Assembly: GCA_913040875.1 (NCBI GenBank)
Contig: CAJWHX010000246.1
Location: 1-5,715 of the forward strand
From: an uncultured Pseudomonadota bacterium
GTDB taxonomy: Bacteria > Myxococcota > UBA796
Reading direction: 5' to 3'
Length of the DNA: 5,715 nt
In this document: piece after piece, positions 1 to 5,715 of the stretch
Layout: each line of letters opens with the position of its first letter
Position numbering within the stretch: the stretch's first letter is position 1
Notes under the pieces: model-generated
Told to the model about the DNA's origin: nothing
Seen by the model: only the letters and a program-made list of their open reading frames with translations
Databases searched by the model: none
Position numbers and translations under genes: made by a program

Positions 1-21
1 CTATGGGTAGAGACGGTCTCT

Positions 22-25
22 GGAG
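22..25 (+). promoter_or_regulatory. Ribosome binding site GGAG for the shikimate-kinase-like gene
   Basis: GGAG lies five bases before the ATG at 31. It is the main reason for preferring that start over an unseen one upstream of the window, since the frame stays open to base 1. Confidence 0.5.
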
Positions 26-30
26 TCTTC

Positions 31-603
31 ATGTTTGATGATTATTATTCGTTCCATCCTCTACTGCAACTGAAGCAATCCATCTGTGTGGTTGGTTTTT
101 TCGGTACACCATTGGCGCAGTCTGTTCGATTTATGCAAGCCATATCTGGTTTGCCGGTACAAGACCTCGAGCGGTTACTGGAACACAAACTGGGGTCTAG
201 ACTGGAGCATTACTTACAAGGGCATCACAAAGACCAGCTTCAAGCCCTTGAATTAGACATCGTCCAGTCTGTATTGGGTGAACAACCATCCGTCATTGCA
301 CTTCGCCCATCGTCTTTGCGATCCAGAAAAATTAGAGACACCTTGAATCGATTGGATGGTGTGGTGTTCATGCAACCCTTATCCATTTTACTTGGGCAAC
401 TGGATTCCATCCATCAAGACAATCGCCGAGAAAGATTTCATGATTTGGATCTTCAGTTACCCGTGACAGAGACTCAGCTTCAAGCTGAATGGATTGTTTG
501 GAAAAGATATTTGCCCAATCATTGGAAAGAGATCCAAAGCAGTGAGACTGCTCCGAGTGCGCTTGGTCAGGAATTATGGAATTACATTCAAGACTCCTTC
601 TAA
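31..603 (+). CDS. Shikimate-kinase-fold protein with degenerate active site (probable pseudoenzyme)
   Basis: The 190-residue product resembles shikimate kinase in order and spacing, but the catalytic residues are gone. Residues 18-42 (ICVVGFFG...GLP) match the family's first strand, P-loop and first helix without gaps (family pattern VGFMGxGKST...GLP). The P-loop GxGKST is replaced by G-T-P-L-A-Q, so the ATP-binding Lys is Leu28. The family DxD is D45-L-E47. The FRxLE shikimate-binding motif is LQALE (residues 70-74), with Arg replaced by Gln71. The GGG motif after the VIA strand (88-90) is RPS (92-94). True shikimate kinases (about 170 residues) phosphorylate shikimate in aromatic amino-acid synthesis; this copy probably cannot, and may be a regulatory or binding relative. 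The ATG at 31 has a GGAG five bases upstream and gives an N-terminus of normal family length. However, the frame is open to the window edge, so a fused upstream domain is possible. I am confident it is coding and moderately confident of the fold. Confidence 0.72.
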   Translation: MFDDYYSFHPLLQLKQSICVVGFFGTPLAQSVRFMQAISGLPVQDLERLLEHKLGSRLEHYLQGHHKDQLQALELDIVQSVLGEQPSVIALRPSSLRSRKIRDTLNRLDGVVFMQPLSILLGQLDSIHQDNRRERFHDLDLQLPVTETQLQAEWIVWKRYLPNHWKEIQSSETAPSALGQELWNYIQDSF

Positions 604-921
604 GAAGACATTCTCGGACTATAGATCTACAATGGGTTGGTGAAACTAGAACTTGTCAGGCGTGAGATTGACTTGTGGATCAAGAAGAATACCACCGATT
701 GTAAAGACTAAATACAGTTTTCCACCGGAATGAGGTGGTCAGAATGCTCTAAGTGAATTAATTTTCAATGAACCACTATGGTTTAAGCAAAGAGTGACAG
801 TGCAGTTTGTGCTTGTATCTTTGCTGGCAAATGTTGTATAACAGTACAATGCATGACTGTATTCCAGAGATTTTTGGATAGAGTTTCAAATCTTTTGCAT
901 TTACACAAAACAGGTTGTTCC
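604..921. other. Non-coding gap between the shikimate-kinase-like gene and the receptor operon
   Basis: No convincing gene is seen on either strand in these 318 bases. The gap holds the palindrome TAGATCTA (622-629), two ACCACC/CCACC segments (691-696 and 722-726) that could each pair with GGTGGT (734-739), and the candidate receptor promoter near its right end. No clear rho-independent terminator follows the upstream gene: the hairpin at 722-738 has only a five-base-pair stem and no T run on either strand. The region also shares two short motifs with the spacer after the operon (see findings). Confidence 0.6.
813..850 (+). promoter_or_regulatory. Candidate sigma-70-type promoter of the receptor-lipoprotein operon
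   Basis: Two overlapping candidates are visible. One is TTGCTG (821-826), an 18-base spacer and TACAAT (845-850). The other is TTGTAT (813-818), an 18-base spacer and TATAAC (837-842). Either would start transcription at about 849-857, leaving a leader of about 65-73 bases before the ATG at 922. Neither matches the consensus fully. An inverted repeat ACAGT...ACTGT (841-845 and 856-860) overlaps the -10 and could be an operator. The call is by eye only. Confidence 0.35.
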
Positions 922-3633
922 ATGATCACATTTCTTTTTCGCGTGTTGCTGCTCCTGTTGATCATTCCCAACATTGCCTTTGCGGCAACGAACGGAAATA
1001 TCAAAGGATCAATTGTCGATGAGTATGAAGTGCCTCTACCCGGGGTGGTCATCACTGTCACATCAGACAATTTGATGGGGGAGAGACAGGCTCAATCAGA
1101 CGCAAACGGGCAGTATTTTATCGCCGAGTTGCCTCCTGGAACCTACAGGCTCGAAGCCAAGCGCGATAAGTTTCAAACCGTCATACGCCCAAATGTATCG
1201 GTAAGAATTGGTGCGAATGCCATTGTGAACTTAACGATGCCTCTCGCTGGTGCATCGGAAGAAATTGTCGTCGAAGAAACGCGCGCGGTCATCGATACTG
1301 AATCTGGGAACCAAGGATCTGTATTGACGAAAGAGTTCTTGGAGCGTATTCCAGCCGGTCGATCTTACCAGCAGGCTGCTCAGTTGGCGGCTGGTGTTAC
1401 TGGGGGGGCCAATCCGAATGTTGCTGGTGCTTCTAGCAACGAGAATACGTATCTCATGGATGGGGTGAACATCACCGACCCCGTTACGGGAACCTTCTCT
1501 TTGAATTTCAACTTTGATGCGATCGAACAGTTGCAAGTTCTTACTTCTGCCTATGACCCTGAATATGGACAAAACTTGGGTGGGGCGATCAACATTGTAA
1601 CAGAGAGCGGTGGTAATACCTTAGAATTCAACTTGTATGGTCAGCACTTGAATGGTGAATGGGGACCGAAAGGAGATGCAGTATTTGCCTCAGATGGTTT
1701 CCAACTCGCACCAACTGACTTTGACTCCAAGTTTCGCACGACTCAACTTTCCGGAAAGGTCTCTGGTCCAGTGATTCGTGACCGGATGTGGTTTGTCGCC
1801 TCTTATCAGTACTCTCGAACATTGATAGCGCGTACCGGGATCGATTTGCCACGAGACTTCGACGGGCATTATGTTTTGGGTAAGTTGACGTATTCTCCAA
1901 ATGCTTCACACCGGATTACGTTCCTTGGTCAAACTGACCCAACCACCATTGACAACACGGATCAAAGTTCTCGATTCATCAATCCTGAAGCACAAGGTCG
2001 TCAAGCACAGGGTGGATGGCTGTCCTCTTTGCGGTGGGAGTGGTACATCTCTCCTGAGCAGTTCTTGGAAACTCAAGCCACTGTACAAAAGACGTACATT
2101 GAGGCTTATGGGGTGCCGTGTACTCACAACAAAGACTTGGGATACCATGCTTGTGAAGAAGAAGAGATGGAGAACAATATTGACTTCATTACTTCGCCGC
2201 GTTTGGGGTCCTTCAATGCATTCGACAAAGGTAACTACACTTATTACACGTTTGATGATCGTTGGAGAATCAACTTTAGTTCCAAATACTCTTTGCTTCA
2301 GCTGCAGTTCCTTGGTTCTCACGATTTAAAAGGTGGGGTATCTTCTGACATTTTGATTTGGGATTCAGTCTTTGGATACATGGGTAACTTGTACTACGTC
2401 GATTTGAACGCCCAGTCTTACAATCCGGATACGTATCAAAACTACTACTGGATTGAGACCTCAGGTCCCCTGAACTACAGCACAACTTCAAATCAGTTCT
2501 CATCATTTTTGCAGGATGTGTATAAGCCAATCTCCAACTTAACGTTCCGATACGGTGCTCGTTATGACCGAGCGGTGTTCCGAAATGACGTTGGTGATCC
2601 GATCATTGATGTTGGTGTTGTCCAGCCTCGTGTTTCAATTATTTGGGATCCATGGGCCGATGCGCAGACCAAGCTTGTCGCCAACTATGGTCGTTTCTCA
2701 AATACTGGTCGTATTGGCGTTGCAGACTATCTCTCTAAGGCCGGTTTGGGTTCCAAGCTATTCTTGGGAGAGTTCTTCAATGAGTTCACCAATGGATCTG
2801 CGAACAACTACGATTATACTCCTGCCGTCAACCTAAACTCCATGCACTCAGATATGATTGCTCCTCGTGCAGACGAGTTCTCGTTGGGTGCGGAACGTGC
2901 TCTCATCGCAGACCTGGCTGCAAAGTTGTACTTCACTGGTAAGTTGACCCGCAACTTGTATGCCTTCGATGAAACGAATTTGTACTGGGATGAAGACGGA
3001 TACAACATTATTGGTACTGGAAATGGTTCTGTGATCTCCAGTTATCGCTTTCGTACTCCGGACATCGCACAGCGAAACTATATTCGTACAGACTTTGGGG
3101 TGAATAAGGTGTGGTCGAATCGTTGGGAAGCTCAGGTCAACTACTCTTACACAGTCTCTCGCGGTACTGCTCAGGGGACGCCATCTTCTTTTCTCAGTGT
3201 ACCTCAGCAAGTTGAATACTTCATTGGTCGCTATCTGGGAACGGATATTACGCATGACATCACCGGTGGGTTTGCCTGGGAACTTCCAGATGATCCATGG
3301 ACCACTCGATTGGGTGCCACCTTCTTCTTAGAAAGCGGATATCCAATTTCTCGAACCTATCAAAATGGTAACTACAGTGACGATGGTCGTACGTTCATCT
3401 ATAAAGATACCGTTGGCTCCTATGCGCGTTCTCAAACGTGGTATGAACTCAATCTACTGATTCAGCAAGCGGTTCCTGTACGCAAAGGTAAACTGTGGGG
3501 GATTTGTCAGCTAGACAACGTTACAAACGCCCGTACTGGTTGGAGCGCATTTACATCCTTCGATAACCGTTGGATCATCTCATCGAGACAAAACCCTGTC
3601 CGTGTGACATTGGGTGGGAGGTATGAATACTAA
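922..3633 (+). CDS. TonB-dependent receptor with N-terminal carboxypeptidase-regulatory-like domain (Oar-like)
   Basis: This 903-residue outer-membrane protein has the following order. A Sec signal peptide covers residues 1-21 (Arg7, a Leu/Ile core, cleavage after AFA). A CarboxypepD_reg-like beta-sandwich covers about 25-110, with the typical GxxxDxNGxY...LPPGTYxLEA pattern. A TonB-box-like EEIVVEE lies at 113-119. The plug covers about 123-232, with YLMDGVNITDP from residue 177 and VTESGGN closing it. A beta-barrel runs to the C-terminal GGRYEY, which ends in an aromatic residue as outer-membrane proteins do. The family uses TonB energy for outer-membrane passage; Myxococcus Oar is linked to protease secretion rather than uptake. 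The substrate here is unknown. The frame opens earlier at 853, but that start has no ribosome binding site, would overlap the promoter and would bury the signal peptide behind 23 residues. ATG 922 has a weak AGG at 912-914. Cys400 and Cys411 flank a short segment in a predicted surface loop and may form a disulfide. It is the first gene of a three-gene operon. Confidence 0.93.
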   Translation: MITFLFRVLLLLLIIPNIAFAATNGNIKGSIVDEYEVPLPGVVITVTSDNLMGERQAQSDANGQYFIAELPPGTYRLEAKRDKFQTVIRPNVSVRIGANAIVNLTMPLAGASEEIVVEETRAVIDTESGNQGSVLTKEFLERIPAGRSYQQAAQLAAGVTGGANPNVAGASSNENTYLMDGVNITDPVTGTFSLNFNFDAIEQLQVLTSAYDPEYGQNLGGAINIVTESGGNTLEFNLYGQHLNGEWGPKGDAVFASDGFQLAPTDFDSKFRTTQLSGKVSGPVIRDRMWFVASYQYSRTLIARTGIDLPRDFDGHYVLGKLTYSPNASHRITFLGQTDPTTIDNTDQSSRFINPEAQGRQAQGGWLSSLRWEWYISPEQFLETQATVQKTYIEAYGVPCTHNKDLGYHACEEEEMENNIDFITSPRLGSFNAFDKGNYTYYTFDDRWRINFSSKYSLLQLQFLGSHDLKGGVSSDILIWDSVFGYMGNLYYVDLNAQSYNPDTYQNYYWIETSGPLNYSTTSNQFSSFLQDVYKPISNLTFRYGARYDRAVFRNDVGDPIIDVGVVQPRVSIIWDPWADAQTKLVANYGRFSNTGRIGVADYLSKAGLGSKLFLGEFFNEFTNGSANNYDYTPAVNLNSMHSDMIAPRADEFSLGAERALIADLAAKLYFTGKLTRNLYAFDETNLYWDEDGYNIIGTGNGSVISSYRFRTPDIAQRNYIRTDFGVNKVWSNRWEAQVNYSYTVSRGTAQGTPSSFLSVPQQVEYFIGRYLGTDITHDITGGFAWELPDDPWTTRLGATFFLESGYPISRTYQNGNYSDDGRTFIYKDTVGSYARSQTWYELNLLIQQAVPVRKGKLWGICQLDNVTNARTGWSAFTSFDNRWIISSRQNPVRVTLGGRYEY
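3616..3621 (+). promoter_or_regulatory. Ribosome binding site GGGAGG within the receptor's last codons
   Basis: GGGAGG encodes receptor residues Gly-Arg and ends 11 bases before the ATG at 3633, longer than the usual spacing. Ribosomes terminating at the TAATG overlap could restart, so translational coupling is likely. A second in-frame ATG at 3642 lies even further away. Confidence 0.5.
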
Positions 3634-4475
3634 TGTTGATAATGTTAAGTGCATTGCTACTGGCACAATTACAAGGTTGTGCGTTTGATGAAAACCTGAA
3701 CTACTATGATCTTCATGGAACTGTAAAGATTCCAATTGCAGCGACTCAGTTCGTGCAAGGAACGGGTGACGACGCTAAAATCTTAGACGATATTCGTGCT
3801 CTGGGTCCACTCTACTTGGGTGTGTATCCCGGGGTTGAAGAAGGGCTTTATCCTTATCCTCATCCATCCATGGGACCGATTCTATCAGAAGGTCAAGACG
3901 GGAATGCGTATCCATACGGTGGGAATACGGTAGGGCGTTTCGATTGGGCGTGTTACCAGCAGCTGGTGTGTAAAGTTAGCACAGGTCGATTTGAAGACTA
4001 TGGAGACATCATTGATTTCTTCGCCAATGTTCTAGAAGAGCCACTTCGCACCTTAGATGGAGAACCTGTGTCCTCTTCTACAGAATACCAAGAGCGATGC
4101 TACGAGGTAGAGTACTCTACAGGTGAAAATGAAATGCTTTTCGTAGGCGAGCGTGATTTTCGTATAGAAGGAGACTTTTTGGTCGCCGATGTCGTCATTC
4201 CGCACATTCCAATGAATGCGGGTATGAAGATTTGGGGCTGGGTAGATATGCCATCTACGTCCTATGAGTTTTCTACTTGTGATCCAACTGTTGGAGATCA
4301 GGTCAACTATTACGCTGAGCGGTATTCTTTGGGGACCAATGCAATTGATGTATTGAATTATCCAGGGAAGTACATTGACTTTGGTGACTGGGTGGTGCAG
4401 ACCCCTGCCGAAATCACAGATCCAAATGTTGACTTCGAACTCGTGGTTGACTTTCACTACGTAGAAGAAGAGTAA
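3633..4475 (+). CDS. Outer-envelope lipoprotein of unknown function, second gene of the receptor operon
   Basis: I do not recognise a named family. The 280-residue product begins with a very short hydrophobic signal and a lipobox LQGC, giving lipidated Cys16 with Ala at +2. In E. coli terms that fits outer-membrane sorting. Unusually, the n-region has no Lys or Arg, and an in-frame TGA at 3624-3626 rules out a start further upstream, so the leader really is this short. The mature part is acidic and rich in Tyr, Gly and Pro (for example GLYPYPHPSMGP at 71-82). It looks beta-rich and ends in EEE. Beyond the lipid Cys there are four cysteines (107, 113, 156, 216), an even number consistent with two disulfides. 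Its start overlaps the receptor stop by one base and its stop lies 10 bases before the next lipoprotein. It is therefore probably a partner of the receptor. It is far shorter than SusD proteins and shows no TPR-like helices. Confidence 0.88.
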   Translation: MLIMLSALLLAQLQGCAFDENLNYYDLHGTVKIPIAATQFVQGTGDDAKILDDIRALGPLYLGVYPGVEEGLYPYPHPSMGPILSEGQDGNAYPYGGNTVGRFDWACYQQLVCKVSTGRFEDYGDIIDFFANVLEEPLRTLDGEPVSSSTEYQERCYEVEYSTGENEMLFVGERDFRIEGDFLVADVVIPHIPMNAGMKIWGWVDMPSTSYEFSTCDPTVGDQVNYYAERYSLGTNAIDVLNYPGKYIDFGDWVVQTPAEITDPNVDFELVVDFHYVEEE

Positions 4476-4479
4476 GGAG
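4474..4479 (+). promoter_or_regulatory. Ribosome binding site AAGGAG overlapping the upstream stop codon
   Basis: AAGGAG begins within the TAA stop of the preceding lipoprotein and ends six bases before the ATG at 4486. It is the strongest ribosome binding site in the window, so the third gene may be translated at a higher level than the second. Confidence 0.75.
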
Positions 4480-4485
4480 CATCTC

Positions 4486-5514
4486 ATGAATAAATCAATT
4501 CTTCTTTTGGCTACGGGTCTTACGCTCATTGCGTGTGACCGAAGCGGTGATGATTATGTCCCCGCTGCAGATGGCACCTATCCTGCCGTGATTGACGTTG
4601 GTGAAATGACCGTGATGAATGCAGAACAGCTACAGGCGTTGCGTTCTGAAGGCAGCAATGCTCGCTCTTGGTGTCAGGACAACTTGGATGAGAATGGCAA
4701 TCCATACTGTTACTATGGACTATTGGGTCAAGCACCGACAGGTGTTAAAGGTGGTGCTACCTTTACGTTCCGTGGCACTGGTGATCGTGTGTGTATCGTG
4801 ACCGATCCAGAGACCGTATTTTGGAACACAGCCGTTGCCAGTGTCAATCCAGATGACAGTTATTCCTATGCAGATTTAGAACAAGATGATGGAGACATCG
4901 ATTTGTTCGCTGGACTTTCTTCTTACTACACTGGTTCTCCAGGTGTTGAGTTGGGAGACTTTAAAGGGTTTTTCACCGACTCGCTCGGAAACTCTGTCGC
5001 GATTGAGTATGGTGAGTGTTTTCAATATGGTGCGCAGTCTGGGATGAACAATGCCCATGCAGGTCGTGCATCAGCTGAGTATTGTACGATCAACACTTCG
5101 AATCGCGTAGACAAACTGTATACAGTTGTGTTGGAGTCGTTCGCTGTGCCTTTAGATGATGGGGCCCTGGGATTTGGAGCGGTTGTGCTCGATGGATCTT
5201 GCGGAGATTATGTCATCAACGAATGTACGCTCTTTGGTGAAGGCTTGGAAGCGCAGTTCGATGAAAACGATGATGTATCGATAGATGCAAATGGTGAGCA
5301 GGTAGCATTGGCACGTCCATGTACGGTTCAACTTGAACAAGCATCGTGTGACGGTGGGCTCCAATCTTTCTGTTGTGAGTATCCCGCTTTATGTGGTGAA
5401 GATGGTGATCAGACGCAATGTGAAACAGCACCAGAACTTCCGGATAATCTGACGTGCCCATCGTATTGTGATGCATACGCAGACCTCGATCCCGACAATT
5501 GTACTTCTGAATAA
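4486..5514 (+). CDS. Cysteine-rich lipoprotein of unknown function, third gene of the receptor operon
   Basis: The 342-residue product starts with MNKS, a hydrophobic core and the lipobox LIAC, giving lipidated Cys17. Asp18 at +2 would mean inner-membrane retention under the E. coli Lol rule, but that rule need not hold in this lineage. The mature protein is very acidic and has 16 further cysteines, an even number. Seven are scattered (63, 75, 103, 178, 200, 239, 247) and nine cluster at the C-terminus (279, 288, 296, 297, 303, 312, 324, 328, 339). This points to a disulfide-bonded exported protein with a small knotted C-terminal domain. Asp/Asn/Gly-rich stretches (DENGNPY at 68-74; DENDDVSIDANGE at 259-271) might bind calcium but are not clean EF-hands. 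I recognise no named family. The strong ribosome binding site, the 10-base gap upstream and the terminator downstream place it as the last gene of the operon, presumably acting with the receptor and the other lipoprotein. Confidence 0.9.
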   Translation: MNKSILLLATGLTLIACDRSGDDYVPAADGTYPAVIDVGEMTVMNAEQLQALRSEGSNARSWCQDNLDENGNPYCYYGLLGQAPTGVKGGATFTFRGTGDRVCIVTDPETVFWNTAVASVNPDDSYSYADLEQDDGDIDLFAGLSSYYTGSPGVELGDFKGFFTDSLGNSVAIEYGECFQYGAQSGMNNAHAGRASAEYCTINTSNRVDKLYTVVLESFAVPLDDGALGFGAVVLDGSCGDYVINECTLFGEGLEAQFDENDDVSIDANGEQVALARPCTVQLEQASCDGGLQSFCCEYPALCGEDGDQTQCETAPELPDNLTCPSYCDAYADLDPDNCTSE

Positions 5515-5540
5515 ATCGTCTGTAGTTGAATCTGACGATT
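5514..5540. repeat. Perfect 7-bp inverted repeat just after the operon's last stop codon
   Basis: AATCGTC (5514-5520) and GACGATT (5534-5540) are separated by 13 bases. There is no T run, so it is not a terminator alone. It may be a 3'-end stabilising hairpin, standing two bases before the terminator stem. Confidence 0.45.
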
Positions 5541-5542
5541 GT

Positions 5543-5588
5543 AAAAGACCCTTCTCATTGGATATACTGATGAGGAGGGTTCTTTGTG
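5543..5588 (+). terminator. Rho-independent terminator of the receptor-lipoprotein operon
   Basis: The left arm (5543-5558, core GACCCTTCTCAT) pairs with the right arm (5570-5585, core ATGAGGAGGGTTC) over 16 positions, with one A-C mismatch and two G-U wobbles, around an 11-base loop. The right arm ends in TTCTTT, giving a modest U tract. A left flank of AAAA matches TTT on the right, so it may also work weakly on the other strand. It begins 28 bases after the stop at 5514. Confidence 0.8.
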
Positions 5589-5621
5589 CCTGTAAGATCT
5601 ACATTGCGATGGTAAAAACGT

Positions 5622-5715
5622 ATGAGTAAAGAAGAGGGGAAAACATTCTTCACCTTGTTTAGTGGAAGTTTCGATACAGAGTCACAGGACTCTGTATTGA
5701 CACTCAGCCCGTTTT
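5622..5715 (+). CDS. Possible 5' part of a downstream gene, cut by the window edge
   Basis: An ATG at 5622 opens a frame (MSKEEGKTFFTLFSG...) that runs 31 codons without a stop to the edge. It lies after a strong terminator, where a new gene on this strand is plausible. There is no good ribosome binding site before the ATG, and a six-codon frame from ATG 5609 overlaps it. Part of the stretch forms a strong hairpin (5671-5700) next to TTGACA, which would suit a promoter or operator rather than coding DNA. No family is recognisable from 31 residues. An open frame this short could be chance. Confidence 0.35.
   Translation, partial: MSKEEGKTFFTLFSGSFDTESQDSVLTLSPF
5671..5700. repeat. 13-bp stem, 4-base loop inverted repeat at the window's right edge
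   Basis: Bases 5671-5683 pair with 5688-5700 around the loop ACAG. Ten inner pairs are perfect (ATACAGAGTC with GACTCTGTAT), then come one G-U and two more pairs. The right arm overlaps TTGACA (5697-5702), a perfect -35 hexamer whose -10 would fall beyond the window. It could be an operator, an mRNA hairpin, or a chance palindrome in coding DNA. Confidence 0.6.

Noticed and set aside
9..21. Palindrome AGAGAC-G-GTCTCT just before the first gene as an operator
   Set aside because: It is short, sits in a frame that stays open to the window edge, and no promoter can be seen with it.
3..38. Possible tail of an upstream gene (frame ending TGA at 36-38, or another ending TAG at 8-10)
   Set aside because: Either could be the end of an upstream gene, which would suit a tight upstream operon, but a dozen codons or fewer cannot be told from chance.
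722..738. Hairpin CCACC...GGTGG as a terminator for the shikimate-kinase-like gene
   Set aside because: The stem is only five base pairs and no T run follows on either strand.
783..1070. 95-codon open frame on the - strand across the operon's promoter region
   Set aside because: It covers the receptor's signal peptide and carboxypeptidase-regulatory domain in antisense, and has no recognisable family.
1901..2329. 142-codon open frame on the + strand in another frame, and a 138-codon one at 1906-2322 on the - strand
   Set aside because: Both lie wholly inside the receptor gene, whose frame is continuous and matches its family across this stretch. Their translations show no recognisable domain and no ribosome binding site was noted.
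4053..4529. 158-codon open frame on the - strand
   Set aside because: It is antisense to the first lipoprotein and the start of the second, both with good start signals and lipoboxes. The translation looks like a shadow with no motif.
3633..5514. The two lipoproteins as SusD-type partners of a SusC-type receptor
   Set aside because: SusD proteins are about 500 residues or more and rich in TPR-like helices. These are 280 and 342 residues, acidic, Cys-paired and probably beta-rich.

Overview
The window looks like a Gram-negative, moderate-GC bacterium. The evidence is an outer-membrane TonB-dependent receptor with an N-terminal carboxypeptidase-regulatory-like domain, plus two signal-peptidase-II lipoproteins that are rich in acidic residues and cysteine. 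This receptor type (Oar-like) together with unfamiliar Cys-rich lipoproteins is reminiscent of Myxococcota/Bradymonadia-type former deltaproteobacteria. That lineage assignment is inference from protein style, not from a marker gene. All supported genes are on the + strand. I see no tRNA, rRNA, CRISPR array, insertion sequence or phage gene.

Layout. (1) 31-603: a 190-residue protein that aligns by eye, without gaps through its first ~75 residues, to shikimate kinase, but with the ATP-binding P-loop and substrate-binding residues replaced. It looks like a shikimate-kinase-fold pseudoenzyme. (2) 604-921: a 318-base non-coding gap holding a candidate promoter for the next gene and some small inverted repeats. 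(3) 922-3633: an Oar/CarboxypepD_reg-type TonB-dependent receptor of 903 residues with a clean signal peptide. (4) 3633-4475: a 280-residue lipoprotein whose start codon overlaps the receptor's stop (TAATG). (5) 4486-5514: a 342-residue Cys-rich lipoprotein, 10 bases further on, with a strong ribosome binding site. (6) 5543-5588: a strong rho-independent terminator closing the operon. (7) 5589-5715: a short spacer and a possible partial gene from 5622, with a strong 13-bp hairpin and a TTGACA hexamer at the window edge.

How the parts work together. The receptor and the two lipoproteins form a tight three-gene transcription unit bounded by a candidate promoter and a terminator. The simplest reading is one envelope module: an outer-membrane, TonB-energised channel with two lipid-anchored, disulfide-rich partners that may bind substrate, cap the receptor or help assemble it. 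The lipoproteins are not SusD-like and I recognise no named family in either, so substrate and direction of transport are unknown. The shikimate-kinase-like gene is separated from the operon by the 318-base gap and probably belongs to an upstream unit.
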